Positions 23,794 to 55,405 are shown, counted from the stretch's first letter. The stretch: DNA of 64,000 nt from Pteria penguin (GCA_035048485.1 CM068582.1:15976001-16040000), one strand, 5' to 3'. Numbers and translations are program-made. The notes: generated by a model not told the origin, from the letters alone.

Positions 23794-24751
23794 TCAGTCC
23801 AGAATATCATTTAAAAGTCTGGATAACGAAATATCATATGGAGTAATAAGAGTCTCGTAACGACCGTAGAACTTCCTCAGTGACGATGCTAGTCTAGCAC
23901 ATATATAACCCTGGTTGAGCAGCTTAACTGAAAGTCGCCTAGCCCTCAGAACAAAGTCATTGTAATTTGAACATGCTCTGGAATAACGTATTAACTGAGA
24001 TATGAATACGCCGTATGCGGGCGATGATGGAATGTTGCTACTTATGAAAGGAAAGTTTGTGATAGCGAAATTGAAATCGTCACGTTTGTCATAGAGTGAG
24101 GTGTTCAATTGACCATAAATGTCGAAAGACAACATAATATCTAAATACGAAGTATAATTACTAGTTTCTGTGGTTTCTTTGACCTCCAGTTCACTTGGAT
24201 AGATGATGCTAAGGTAATCCGCGAATGAAGGATTATTAATTGAAAGCAAGTCATCTATATATCTGTAAGTAAAATTGAAGCCAAGAGCCAATTGTTTTTT
24301 TCCTTGCGAAAGCAAAGACTGAATGAACTCAGCTTCGTATGAATAAAGGAATATGTCAGCCAGAAGCGGAGCACAGTTAGTGCCCATTGGAATGCCGACA
24401 ATTTGTTGAAAAACTTTACCTCCAAAACACCACAAAAATGTTATCGATAAGAAAGTTCAACATCTGAATGACAGCTGTTTCAGTGTATTTATTTTTGGAA
24501 TCAGAATTTTCCCTAACAAAGTAAGTTTTATCGTGGCCTATTACTATATATTTGAATTTGCGGCTTCCGTTTTTACTAGTAAATGCATTTTGAATAATTT
24601 CCGCTAATCTGTATTTTAATTTCTGATGAGGGATCGTTGTGTACAGAGTCGAAAAGTCAAAAGACTTGATATCTTTAACGGAATCATACTTCAGTCTTTT
24701 GCTTGCCACATCTTTTATCTTTTCAAAACCAGCTTCTGTAAAGCTACCCAC
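23794..24751 (-). pseudogene. Penelope-like reverse transcriptase, one frameshift
   Basis: Frame 1 (24751-24416) has KSFDFSTLYTTIPHQKL and ends NIFVVFW. Frame 2 (24435-23794) resumes at GGKVFQQIVGIPMGTNCAPL and carries the catalytic YRYIDDLLSIN motif, SYLDIML, LYDKRDDFNF and AYGVFISQLIRYSRAC. A run of T at about 24425 has one extra base, and removing one restores continuity. IPMG and YIDD motifs, with 'STLYTTIP' in place of the Penelope 'SLFTNVP', support a Penelope-like/EN-lacking RT. No GIY-YIG endonuclease domain was found downstream. Confidence 0.68.
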
Positions 24752-25194
24752 CTCCTAATGCAATGTATCATCAAAATGAACAAGTCCTACCTTACTTAAC
24801 GGTAGAGGAGCTTCGGAATTTTCGTTTTTGACTTACTTTCACTGTCTGTTCCATTCTAAGGGAACACGATTAAGTAAAAGTCGAATAAAACAACTAATAC
24901 AGGTATGTATTCAATATAAACAGCTTTCCTTGCTTCTGTATTCATTTGATTAAAGATCTTTGCATTTAATGATCATTTGACAGACTGCGTTCTGAACATC
25001 TGAGTTTTTAACCATAGATGTCGCCAACGTGTCAGTTAATTCTAAATATTTGTACATTAATTTTATAACCCCACCTACAGTGGATATTAAGACAAAGATT
25101 AACAGAATTCCAGCTCCTATTTTAAAATATCATGGTCATTTCTCAGATGATTTTCCATTTTTCTATGATTTCTTTTGATTTTTGTTTGTTAATT

Positions 25195-25230
25195 GGGGGG
25201 GGGGGGGGGGGGGGGGGGCGGGGGGGGGGG
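25195..25230. repeat. Long G run
   Basis: About 36 bases almost entirely G, with a single C. Potential G-quadruplex. It lies inside the right Penelope-like arm; the matching position of the left arm has a shorter C run (22525-22538). Confidence 0.9.
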
Positions 25231-26603
25231 ATGGGGTGTCTTTCAAATTGTGTATTTGCAAAGTGCATAGAAATTCCTATACCATGATGCATTTAAAACT
25301 CATAAATGATAAAGCATAAATGATTTATAAAGCTTTTCCCATTTTCATAATCGGCATCACTTTAATGGAAAATATTTTTAAATATCCCTTTTCAAAAATT
25401 TATGATTGGGTAAATGGCATATCATTAAATAGATTAGACATTGTTTTATCATTCCATAACCATTAAAACAAATATTTGGATCTACACTAAGCCGGATACA
25501 CGAAATGGAATAAAATAAGGAGAAAAATCTATTAATTTTGCAAAAATAGCACATTTAACCCAAAAAATAACATGTTTGATACATGATATGGTACTGAAAC
25601 CTCTTTTATTGGAAAGATCATATAAAAATCTATAAGACTTAAAGTTTTTTCAGGAATTCATCGAGTTGTTTATATTTTATTCAAAATTTCCAATTTTCAG
25701 TGATTTTCATAATCGGCATCACTTTAATGGAAAATATTTTTTAAATATCCTTTTTTGATAATTCTTGATTGGGTAAATGGCATATCATTAAAAAGATAAG
25801 ACATTGTTTTATCATTCCATAACCATTAAAACAAATATTTGGATCTACACTAAGCCGGATAGACGAAATAGAATAAAATAAGAAAAAAATCTATTAATTT
25901 TGCAAAAATAGCACATTTAACCCACATAATAACATGTTTGATACATGATATGGTACTGAAACCTTTTTTATTTGATAGATCATATCAAGATCTATCAGAT
26001 TACATGGTTTTTTTTATGAATTTATCGAGTTGTTTACATTTTATTCAAAATTTCCAATTTTCAGCGATTTTTGATAAAAATCTTATGTTTTTTTCCCATA
26101 ACTCAGTAAAGCCCCAATGGCCAGAGTGCAAACATGGCTCATTTTGTAGCATTTTTAATAAGCTTTCAGAAAAATATACCCTCGAAAACTCCCCCCCCCC
26201 CCCCCCCCCTGGTTGGGTGGGTGGGGGGGGGGGGGGCAGGTATATGGCAGCTCAAGGTCTATTAGAGGTGGAATAATTTTACAACATTTCGAAAGCGAAA
26301 GAAATTGAATTGATGAAAAGTAAAATGTTAGGCCACCTCCTCCTTTCCTTCATGTATTCTTCAAATACAGTGTATATCAAAATTCCTGAATTTATATATA
26401 AGAATAATGTATCTTGAATGCATAAGCTGATGATGTATTCATTTTCACCATTATATACTTCGACATCTTACACAATTGTGCTAGAATTAATATTTGTCGT
26501 AGACAAAACTCACTTCTTAAACCCAAGTCACTGGGTGGAGGTTGCTGCACTACAAACCTCGTTTTCGTGTATAGTACTTATTATTGTAGATCAATTCAGC
26601 TAC

Positions 26604-26781
26604 AACCGAGGCCCCGTGTCGTGGTATGCATAGCACGTTAAAGATCCCTCACTGCTTCGGGTGGGTCCGTTGCAAAGGTCAAAATTTGTAAGCCCCGCAT
26701 CAGGCAGATGCCGTCACCATATACGTGAAATATTCGTGGTGTGACGTAAAACAAAAATCAATCAATCATTCAATCAATCAA
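26604..26781 (+). mobile_element. 5'-truncated tRNA-derived SINE with 13-bp target duplication
   Basis: Carries the SINE body ('agatccctcactgcttcgggtggg', 'aggcagatgccgtcaccat') and a (caat)n tail. TCAATTCAGCTAC is present on both sides (26591-26603 and 26782-26794). Confidence 0.82.
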
Positions 26782-26794
26782 TCAATTCAGCTAC

Positions 26795-27545
26795 GTCCAA
26801 AACAAAGGGGGGGGGGGGGGGCAGGGAGGGGGCACAAGTAACACCACATCCCCCTTTGCCTCCCTCCTCTTACGCCCTTTGGTTTCCTTCATTTAATGAA
26901 AATGGAATAATTGATATGGTTCATCTGTAATCATCCTAAATTTTTATTGTGTAATAAATGAATGCTTCCACCTCAAATACACAATGTGTAAAAAAAATTT
27001 TACTTTTTCACAGTTCAACGATGCATCCAGACATGTACTTGTTTTTAAATGTGAAATTTTGAATTCCTTTCGTACACACATTCAATGATAACATACTAGC
27101 ACGTGCGCATCCATGGTTGGGGGACTTGGGGCCAGTTTTCCTTAGGAACAAATCGTAATTTTCTCGTTTTGAATCTATAGAGTGGCCATGAAAACTCTGA
27201 AATAAATGCAGCCTTCGCTAAAGATTAGCAATGATATGACAGATGTTTTGTCGGAGGTTGTGCGGTTTTTTTTTTTTTGTGGTTTTTTTTTTTTTTGTTT
27301 TTTTTTTTTTTGTTAAACCCAACAAAGATATTATTTTGACTAATTTACTGCCTCTTTAAGGCTTTTCCCCCTATAAAATTATCTTATATAAATATATTTT
27401 CCCAAAATTGAAGTTTATTTCCCAAACTTTTTCAAAACCTGTATAAATTTACATGTTAAATGATTTCCCAATTGGGAAGGTTTACACACTGAACATTGAA
27501 CAAAAAAGGAAAGAAAGAAAGAAAATCAAATCATGTCATCTCTAC
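26795..27545. other. Non-coding stretch with G and T runs
   Basis: G run at 26807-26821 and T runs at 27268-27310. No gene seen. Confidence 0.4.
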
Positions 27546-28670
27546 ATATGAGGACCGAGCAGATCCAGGGCGGAGTTGCTGTAATATGGCGGTTTTAGGG
27601 CCCATATGCCGTTCAAATTCAATGTATAAATTCAGTACTGCAGCCTTTTTCTGTTTTTTTTTTGTTGTTGGGGGGGGGGGGGGGGGCGTCCCCTACCGCC
27701 TCACCCTTCCCTCTAAATCCGCCACTGGTCTAGCCGGAATTAGAGTCGTTTTCAGAAAATGAGCTCACATTTGTTTTTTGTTTTTTTTACCAACGACAGT
27801 TTATCAGTAGATAAGGCAGATAAGGTAACATTAGACTACTGACACAAATATAGTCGTAAAAGGTAAGTGAAATACTTCAAACTTGTATTCTAATAACTTT
27901 TAAATATGCATTGTAAATACATATGTACGATTTCCTTATACTGTTTTGTATAAAGAAAAAAGTCGGATGAAAAGACAATCTGATTAAAACCGTATCTTTA
28001 TTCCACGTCTCTATTTGTCCCAATGCTTTATAAATCCGTATTGGGACAAATAGAGAAGCTGAATAAAGATGTGGTTTTTTTGTATATTGTATAGCTCCAT
28101 GGTGACTTCTGCCACATAACTGAGCCGGTAACTCCTCTTTTTTCTTTTAAATCAGATTAATGAATCAAAACCTGACTCGGTCATCCTGTCGTTGGGGGAC
28201 TGATTTAAATTGAAGCATAGGCGGATCTGGAAATTTTTGAAAAGGAGGGGGAGGGGTTTACAGTCTCCCACGACTAATGTTTTGCACTATTTAAGTATGG
28301 AAAGGGGGGTGCAGCCCTAAAAGTTGTCGAAAATGACATTTTTATGGTAAAATTTTGCAACCAAAAGTGGGGGGGGGGGGTGCAGGGGTCTAAATCCGCC
28401 AATGTGAAGTGTTAATTTTAATTTAACTTGCATTACAAGCAAAACATTTTCATGGGAGGGAGATTCACTGACTTAAGGAGCAACCACTTGATATTTTAAG
28501 GGGGGGGGGGGTTAGTTTTACGAAGATTTTGCCAAAAACAAAAATCCGGCTGGCAATATATATACGTTAGATTTCAATTGATAAGTGGCAAAGAAAAACA
28601 ATTCCGGCTCTGCATATTGGCAAAATAAAATTTCCGGCTCACAAATCTTCCTGCTCTTCTCTCAGATACT
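27540..28670. repeat. Dispersed repeat family 2, copy b
   Basis: Colinear with 10130-10900 ('cagatccagggcggagtt', 'ccgccactgg', 'gagcaaccacttg', 'ttccggctc'). It is expanded by an insertion that includes an inverted repeat at 27991-28075 (arms 'tctctatttgtcccaat' / 'attgggacaaatagaga') and G runs at 28368-28380 and 28501-28510. Confidence 0.66.
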
Positions 28671-29940
28671 CAATAGGCAAGATAAGAAATGTAGTCAGTT
28701 ACTTTTAATTGAGCAAATTGTGCTCAAGTGAGAGATATAGGTCCACTTGTATCTCGTGTTTAGATCTAACATTAATTTAATCTAACTCAGTTCTATATCT
28801 TTGTTTTTTAATAAGGGTTACGCAGAAAGACAATTGAAATGATAAATTGATGAACATACAGGTAGGCAGACTGATGACTGGACAGCAAAAAATAGATTTA
28901 TCAAAATGTTTTAATTACAGTAACTGATACAAAAATAGAAATACTGAAGTCATACACACTGATAAATACAGTCAGAGAAACAGACATTCGTCCTTACGGA
29001 ATTCCACCTAACGGACAGAGAAATTTACTTTAAATTTGCATTAGCTGTCAAAATTGGTATAACAAGAATGCTATGTTTCATTTAATTACCTGAAATTACA
29101 TACAATCAAACTACAAACCAAAGTTATACTACATCGAAAGTCAACTCTTTTAACGACATTGGCATGTTTTTATAAACCGGAAAAATTGAGAAATGTCCGT
29201 TACATTCACCATTTACACAACATTTGACACGTATGTAGATCGGGTCAGAAAATCACGTGATAAAAACAATGTACTAAAGTGTGTCGCTGAGTATATCTTC
29301 GTAAAAGCATGTTTTATCTAGCTTTGTAAATTTAAAAATATATAGGCGCATACTAAATGCACAGAAGAAAAGAAAAAATGTCATTAATAATACTGTCAAT
29401 AGTAATTTGACTATATACAACGAATATTTTAAAGCTTTATGTCACATTAGTAGTCCCACATGATTTGATCGAGGGGCCCCAAAATGGGACTCTTAAAACA
29501 ATTTCTTTTAAAGAATTTTACAAAATGCATTTACGTTTCTTTCATGCCGTCCACTTTACACATTATTATCAACAGTTAATTTTAAGAGATTACCTTACCT
29601 AATGACAGTAAATATCGGATCGCTTTCATAATACAAACACGCAAGTAATCAATACAATGGAATGTCATGGCCTCGTGCTGACATGGTATTGAAAAATGTA
29701 CACATTAAAGACTCGTGCGAAGTATTTGGTGTAAATTGACAACTCTCTCCCGTTCCCATCGCTCTAGTTCAACTTCTAGGTTGTTCTTGTTCTTAAAATG
29801 TTTCGTCACAGACTTTTTCATCCCAGATGTTTCCGAATTCTGTCTTTAATCGAGGACGTCTCATCTCCGATAGCTTTGTCTACGTCACCAATGTTGTTGT
29901 TATTAGTGAAAGTTTCCTAATCTCGCGTTAGTTGGCTAGG
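28671..29940. other. Upstream region of the first STRA6-like gene
   Basis: No transposon or clear exon recognised. It may contain promoter sequence, but no TATA box or other element can be supported. Confidence 0.35.
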
Positions 29941-29960
29941 CCATTGATACACTGAGCATG

Positions 29961-29993
29961 CCAGGTGAAGAAAAAATTACCGACTTTGTGCGG
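29961..29993 (+). other. Possible 5' leader exon end of the first STRA6-like gene, with short upstream ORF
   Basis: An ATG-started stretch (MPGEEKITDFVR) ends exactly at a donor CGG|GTAGGT (29993). Joining to the acceptor at 30237 would put an in-frame stop before the receptor ATG. This would be a short upstream ORF. Only motif-level support. Confidence 0.25.
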
Positions 29994-30236
29994 GTAGGTC
30001 GTAATTATTTAATTACATTTTAATGATTTTTCCACTACTAGCCGAACTTATATAACATTGTAATTTCGTATAAAGGTTTAACTTCAGGAGAGAGTCCAGA
30101 GTTAAAAGTTTCAGCTTTCGTTTTTAATGCGGAAAATGACGGCTAGTGCAACTTTAAATCGAGACATTTCAATACGGGTGATCATCAGTAAATAGACCTA
30201 GTCAAGATATTATTCTATATCTCTATTTCTTTTCAG

Positions 30237-30253
30237 GTGGTGAATGTATAGCA
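30237..30253 (+). other. 5' UTR part of exon 1, copy A
   Basis: Acceptor ttcttttcag|gtgg at 30236 precedes the start ATG by 17 nt. The paralogue has the same arrangement (acceptor at 56319, ATG at 56336), which supports both the start codon and an upstream non-coding exon. Confidence 0.6.
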
Positions 30254-49071
<18,818 letters not shown>

Positions 49072-49764
49072 AAGTCCGTGTACATTTCATAACTGATAAT
49101 ACAATACCTGTTTCACCTACATTAAATTTATGCAAAACGCATTACAATACGAATTATTCCAAAATTTTTAACACATTTTGCATATCACAAAATCAACAAT
49201 TAGGACGTCTACCCTACGAAAAAGATCAAATTATAAATGGAAATCCAGTTGAAAAGCCGACTTGGTTGTTTCTCAGCACGAAACGTATATACTCAGTTCC
49301 AGCTTTATCCATGCTAGAACATTATCATTATTCATTCTGTGTAGATCTGTAATAATCATTTACGAAGCATATTATCCTCATATTTATATCTCGAGTAGTT
49401 TTCTCAAAAGTACCCATGTATATAGTTAAAAATTGCAATTATGTAATTTGTATTTATTGAGTTGTGTAGTTGTAGTTGTATTTGTACATGTGGTACCGTA
49501 ATTTATAAGCACAATGCGATCGTTTTAATGTATTAATTGTTAAATTTCAGTTTAATTAATTTTGAATATTTGTCTTCATTTCACTCCCATATGCAATGAC
49601 TAACATTAACACATTGATTATTTTGTAGATACATTTTGACAATAGTCCTTACTTTCATATTATACCATTTACCTATGCGTATGCTTTTTAATGACATAGA
49701 CAATTAACTAGTGTAAATTGAGGGCTACACGCGAAATTCCTGAACTAGAAGATTTTGTTATGTA

Positions 49765-49852
49765 AATAAATTTAATATGAATACATTAAACTCCTGTCAC
49801 TGAGAAAATTATTTATTCTGTTATTGTATGATAAAAGATGAGAAGGAATAAA
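49765..49852 (+). terminator. Candidate polyadenylation signals of STRA6-like copy A
   Basis: AATAAA at 49765-49770 and 49847-49852 lie about 700-780 nt after the stop at 49071. Either would give a plausible 3' UTR; the choice cannot be made from sequence. Confidence 0.4.
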
Positions 49853-50652
49853 TTTGAGAAATGTGTTCAGAGTGTGGGAAACGTGTTCAGAGCGTGAGAA
49901 ACGTGTACAGAGTGTGCATTCTTGTCTTAGTTAAGATGTTGATTCGAAGAGCAAACAATATATATTGTGATGACACTTCCCTGCTCCTGCCCACACTTTC
50001 CCTACTACCTTACGACCTAAAACTTATCCGAAGTCGGGGAGGTAATAACCTGACAGTTCACAGGTGTGTGACTTAATTGAGTAGCCTGTATGTTGGCCGT
50101 TCCTATCTGGTACATTGCTTGAAAGATCACGATAGAGACACGGATCGGAAGTATGGCGAATAAGGGCAATAAGACTGCACCACATGTTTAACTATACGAT
50201 AGTATGTTTCTGTTGGGTTTTGATTAAAACAATGAAACAGGGGTGTATCCTCTTATATACAACAGAGAAACGTATGGAATATTGACGGCCATTTGGATTT
50301 ACTTGCGTAATTTGGTCGTGACATGTCTGCATAGGAAATAAATAAAGGAAATCGACAAACAATATATTAAGATTGAATTACTTGGAGGAGTGACATTGAT
50401 ATTCATTTAAGATGCACATAGTATGAATTATCTGGTAAAAGAACTATGGAATACCGGCGGGGACATGCTATATATATTTTCTCATTACTTATTTCTCATT
50501 GCAATTCTAGGTTATCTTTTGTATTGCACTGGAGACTACCATCCTTGCATGCACAAAATGCATAGATTGATCTAGTGGAGGAGGGAACTGATATCCCTTA
50601 CATCCGCCAATGATCTGTCGTGCTAAATATAGATGGAGAGGTGCAGGTCTTT

Positions 50653-50985
50653 AATAAGCTGGACTGCGAGACAATTCCTATTTGTCAACTCATAATTTAC
50701 ATATCTACCATAATATACTATACGAGTGCATGTATTTTATTCAAACATACTTCAGCTGTACGACAAAGACCTCAAAATAATACATCAAAACAGTTGCAAT
50801 ATATTCTACAAAGCTGACATTTGTGTCTCTTTTTAAAGCAACATTATCATAAATTTTATTTTATTTAACGCAATCGACACAAGAAAAAGTGTGTTGGAAT
50901 GAAATACATGCACTTGTATAGTATATCATAGTAGATACGGAAATTATCAGTTGATAAGTAGGAATTGTATCGCAGTCCAGCTTAC
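50653..50985. mobile_element. Inverted repeat pair with about 100-bp arms
   Basis: 50653-50755 and 50883-50985 are inverted copies (arm start AATAAGCTGGACTGCG; shared 'gcatgtatttcattc'-type end), diverged at roughly one base in eight by eye, around a 127-bp centre. Confidence 0.72.
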
Positions 50986-51465
50986 GACTACTACCTGAAT
51001 GCCTTGTCACTCGACGTTTAGTTTGATCTAGTTTGAAACACATTCTCCTTTTATTTCAAATGTCATTATCTAGCTTCTTTTTTGGTGAAAAGGATATACT
51101 TGAGCATACACGTATATAAAGTGGCTACGCCACAGAGCTGCAGCAACCCTCACTGAGCAATCGTCACATGTGAGAGTTGCAGCTAAAACAATTTAATATT
51201 CTAAACAGGGCTGTAGAAAAAAAATCAAAAGGTGGGTGAATGGGAGTGGGGTTAGACCATATAGCTCAGAAAAGTGATGCAAAAAGGCCCTTGCTCATTA
51301 AACATGACAATTACAGGCTTGTGCTGGTTGCAATAATGACACTCTTGACTAATGAACCAGGCTCTTTTTGTGAATGAGTGAACAAGACAGAAGGCTTTGT
51401 AGAGAATTCTATTGTAACTGAACTGAAACATTTTCATTTTTCCTTCTAAAGTTTTCATAACATTA

Positions 51466-52014
51466 TAGTATCGTGTAAGTGTGGTAAGTGTGTAGGCACT
51501 GAAATGGTATCTTGTAAGTGTGGTAAGTGTGTAGGCAGTAAACTGGTATCTTGTAAGTGTGGTAAGTGTGTAGGCAGTAAAATGGTATCTTGTAAGTGTA
51601 TAGGCAGTAAACTGGTATCCTGTAAGTGTGGTAAGTGTGTAGGCAGTAAAATGGTATCTTGTACGAGTGGTGAGTATGTAGGCAGTAAAATTGTATCTTG
51701 TAAGTGTGGTAAGTGTGTAGGTAGTAAAATGGTATCCTATAAGTATGGTAAGTGTGTATACAGTAAAATGGTATTTCGTAAGTGTGGTACATGTAAGTGT
51801 GTATGTAGTAAACTAGTATTTTGTAAGTGCGGTAAGTATACAGGCAGTAAACTGGTACCGTGTAAGTGTGGTAAGTGTGTAGGCAGTAAGCTGGTATCTT
51901 GTACGAGTGGTAAGTGTGTAGGCAGTAAAATGGTATCTTGTAAGTGTGGTAAGTGTGTAGGCAGTAAACTAGTATCTTGTAAGTGTGGTAAGTGTGTAGG
52001 CAGTGAAATGCGAG
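51466..52014. repeat. 39-bp minisatellite rich in GTAAGTG
   Basis: About fourteen units of 39 bp ('gtatcttgtaagtgtgg' plus 'taagtgtgtaggcagtaaaatg'). Because 39 is divisible by three, long open frames exist on both strands (a Cys-rich CKCGKCVGSK repeat on plus, a His/Tyr-rich one on minus), but neither has a supported start, signal or splice context. Confidence 0.92.
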
Positions 52015-52229
52015 GGGCATAACATAATCCAGTCATTTACTCTTTGGACTAGTAACCTTTGAATTTTTGTGTCGATTGCGAAGAAAAGCGACACACTTAG
52101 AGATCACTTTGTCCTTCCGTCAGTCATCAGTCTGTCAAACCTTACTTACTAAGCTCGTGGGCGACACCGATGGTATTCGAACAGCCAGTTATTTCAAAAC
52201 CTGATCAGTTGATGGCTAGGGTGCTCAGC

Positions 52230-53130
52230 AGGAAACCCATAAAAATAATAATAATAACAAAGCAAAAAAAAAAAAAAAAACATAAACAAAAACAAACGCA
52301 AATAAAATAATTATAATAAAAGAGAAAACCAAAAAAAAAAAAAAAAAAAACCAAAAACAAAAAACAAAAACATGCAGTGCATTCCCATGAGTCATCACAG
52401 ATATAGCCGATATATCACTGAATGTGATGCCCAGCATCAATGAAACATACGAAATTAGATTATATCGTAACAGGGCATCAGATACGTAATCATGCAATAA
52501 TCATTAGTGACCCCGAAAATCTCTGCTGCTGGCATGAAACTACAACTAAATAAATGGAAATACTCAAGGTTGCATTTCTTGATACGGAATGTGACAGAAT
52601 TGGTGTTTATAATTTGATTGATTCATGCGACTCGGGGGAATCGCTGGACAATAAACCACGGCTAAGTAAAGTTGTCTGCCAGGCCTGCAAGGTAGTACAA
52701 ATGAAACATTTGCACTAAAGGAAACAGTTGATATGGTAGCAATTTGCCAAAACTTGTAGTTGGCAATACTGCTATACAGTACTTATTGTCGACAGGACAT
52801 CGGAGAATTTCTATTTGCTAAGTTTTACTTTCAACAATTCAGCGACGTCTTCAATTGCATTCGAACCAAAACCTTATGGAAGAGTCTCTATCAATTATTG
52901 ATCAATGACGTCATTGGTAAATTTTAATTGGCTTTAAAATATATACCAAAGGTCATGTTCGGAGATGCCTTCGTTTGGGGGATGGTTAGATTTGTTTCGA
53001 GATTGTAACGTGTTCTGTAAAAAGGTATTCTAGCTTTTCCTTTTTTGTGTGTTCGTCATACTATGTATATGTATTGGGATACATGTATATTAGCCAAACG
53101 ACTTCGCCATTTTTGGTGCTAAATCTGGAG
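52230..53130. other. A-rich tract and non-coding intergenic sequence
   Basis: A/AAAC-rich blocks at 52238-52370; the rest shows no gene. Confidence 0.4.
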
Positions 53131-53139
53131 TTTTACTAG

Positions 53140-53700
53140 TAAATATGTGACCGAAAAGGGGCGCCCCGAGCTCCCCCTCCCCCTCTAAATCCGCCACTGC
53201 AAATAGTACACTTTCTTATAAAACAAATTTTATAGGTCGATTGAGCATGCATGTGAAATTCTATACTGAATGTATTTATGCATACAATGGTGACATAACA
53301 TAGTATGTGCAAATTCAAAGGTGTGTGTGTGTGTAGGTGTGTGTGTGGAAAGGAGGGGGGCGCTTCCAGACCCACTCTGATATCTAAAAAGAAAACATCT
53401 ATACTGGGTATCTTTTATTTTACAATTCCTTTTTACCCTCGAATAATTTATCCAAGATGAACCCCCTGCCTTCAAAATTTCTCTTTCCGCGCCCGCATAA
53501 TAGGATGTTATTTCAATAAAACATTTAAAAATGGCGTGTTGACCGATATTTGAGTCGTTTTCGGAAAATCAGTCTACAAATTCATCTGTGCAATAGATTT
53601 TTAGTGGAACACATATTGCGCAAAAAGGCAGATAAGGTAAGATCGAGCTAGCTGGTGTGTGCGACTATAAAAAGTAAGTGTACAATGTTACTTAAACTTT
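53140..53700. repeat. Dispersed repeat family 1, copy d
   Basis: 'aatccgccactgc', a (gt)n stretch at 53320-53346 and a G run, then 'ccgcgcccgcataatagg' and 'cagataaggtaagatcgagc', colinear with the other family 1 copies. Confidence 0.64.
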
Positions 53701-54900
53701 ATCTAATGGTGTAATTACACTCATGCATGCTATCCTGATACCCTTTTGACATACATCAGTTTTGTTGTTTGAAGACAAACATGGCAAATTTGATTCTGTC
53801 AGATTATTCATTTTCAAAAAGCCTGGGAAAATATAAAGCTTCTTGATTTAAGTGAGAAAAACTGCTCCCAATTAGTATTATTTTTAAGTTAACGCAGACG
53901 ATGCATTTGTTGTCATCTCTCAAGCTTGACACTTCTTTCGGAAAGTTTTGAAAGCAAATAGTTGTACTGATTTAGAAGTATTTAGTGAGTGATTTTATTA
54001 AAGAGGTGATGTAACGTGTATTGCAGGTAATATTTTTTTTAAATATCGATTTGCAATGTGTTTGTGAAAAGTCGAGGCGCAGGTTACATTAATTACAGAA
54101 CGAATTGAAACTTTATAAGCATTTGAGTTGACATAGGGGTTAACAGAATGCCAGTAAAACAAATCAGGAAACAATTAGTAGGGAAGTTATTGAAAATTGT
54201 ATGTTACTAGACGTACGGGAATTTTACTAATGAATGCATAATATAGCTTCAGATCCAAAATGTTTTGAAATGTGGTTGCACCTACTCACCTTCAAAAGAG
54301 TCAACTGATCTTGTCGAGTAATTTGTTTTCAAGATGGAAAAAAAAGTAGGAAAGTGTTACACCTTCAGAATTTTTTTTTAATTATTTATCTTTTATTTAT
54401 TCATTTATTTATTACTTTTTTATTTTTTTTTATAATGACCCATTGATAGAGAGCTCAGTAATCTCCCCTCTGTCCTCTGAATCCACCAATATTATATGAT
54501 GTAGATAAATTGACTAGATGTACATCTTCTTGATGGACTGAGAAATGGGATTCATCCAGGCAAACGCGTCCGCTTCGAGTTTTACATAGTGTAAGATTTG
54601 ATAATGAGAAGACAATGACTTCGGTTTTATTGTAAACGATTATGCAAATTTTCAGTCATAAATTAATAATATTATTCTAAAAATACGTATAAAAACATTT
54701 GATTTCACTGGAGAAGCATGCATATATGAAATATTCTTAATTATTTTCTCTCTTTAGGCAAAAATCTTAAGAAAACAAAGATAGAAAAATAAAACTTTAC
54801 TTAAAAACTGGGGATAAATCCAGAGGGGTGCCGGGTGTACTCCTTGCAAAATCACTTGTGTGGATTTAATCCGTGTTTGATAATGAACCCTATTTAAACC
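53700..54900. other. Intergenic AT-rich stretch
   Basis: No gene or clear repeat was found; T/A-rich block at 54360-54435. Confidence 0.4.
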
Positions 54901-54924
54901 TTAGCATCCCGCATTCGAGGCAGT

Positions 54925-55085
54925 GAGGGTTTTTTAAAGTGCTACGGCCACCTTGACTCTGGTTCTTGGTTTGTACTGCCTCACCAAAAAATCGGGTTAC
55001 CGACCAGTCTATGGTGTGACTTGAACCTTGAACCTTTTGTTCAGGAGCTAACCACCTTACTGATTGAGCCGCACCGGCCCTAAAA
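54925..55085 (-). mobile_element. tRNA-related SINE fragment
   Basis: Reverse complement begins GGGCCGGTGCGGCTCAATCA (A-box-like), with GGTTCAAGGTTCAAGTC (B-box-like), then an unrelated body. Confidence 0.5.
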
Positions 55086-55136
55086 GTTATAAGGGTATAT
55101 ATTTTGTTACATATGATTTTAATATTGATCAATTAA

Positions 55137-55405
55137 TTGATTGGTTGATTGATTATTGTTTTAAGTCACTTCACGATTATTTCATATATATGGTGACGGC
55201 ATCTGACACATGCATTACACAGAAATTTCTACCTTTGCAATAAACCCACCCGGAGTAGTGAGGGATCTTTTACGTGCCACAGTTACCGTGACACGGAACC
55301 TTGGTTTCACTGTCTTACCCGATGGACATAACACCTGTGGCAGGAACCGAAACAGGGGCCTCCCTATCAGGAGCCGAGCACCTCATTCACTGAGCCACAC
55401 CCTCT
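55137..55405 (-). mobile_element. tRNA-derived SINE, minus strand
   Basis: Inverted tail 'attgattggttgattgatt' at the left; the body in reverse matches 5795-6058 ('gtgagggatcttttacgtgcc', 'gtgacggcat') and reaches a head at 55395. Confidence 0.75.

Larger units (their letters stand above)
23190..26165 (-). mobile_element. Penelope-like element carrying an RT frame (right half of inverted pair)
   Basis: Read on the minus strand: a 5' AT-rich region with two ~370-bp tandem units (26060-25320), a G/C run (25195-25230), the RT (24751-23794), then a 3' block repeated inversely at 22757-23085. Head/tail order matches the left copy, so the two copies are tail to tail. Penelope-like elements are known for direct or inverted terminal copies. 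Confidence 0.65.

Noticed and set aside
29700..29940. Minus-strand protein-like stretch (DVDKAIGDETSSIKDRIR) upstream of receptor copy A
   Set aside because: About 20 codons between stops, no convincing splice sites; could be a divergent neighbouring gene's exon but not supportable.
51463..52022. 172-residue Cys-rich frame (plus) and 185-residue Tyr/His-rich frame (minus)
   Set aside because: Both are by-products of a 39-bp minisatellite; no start context, signal peptide or flanking exon.
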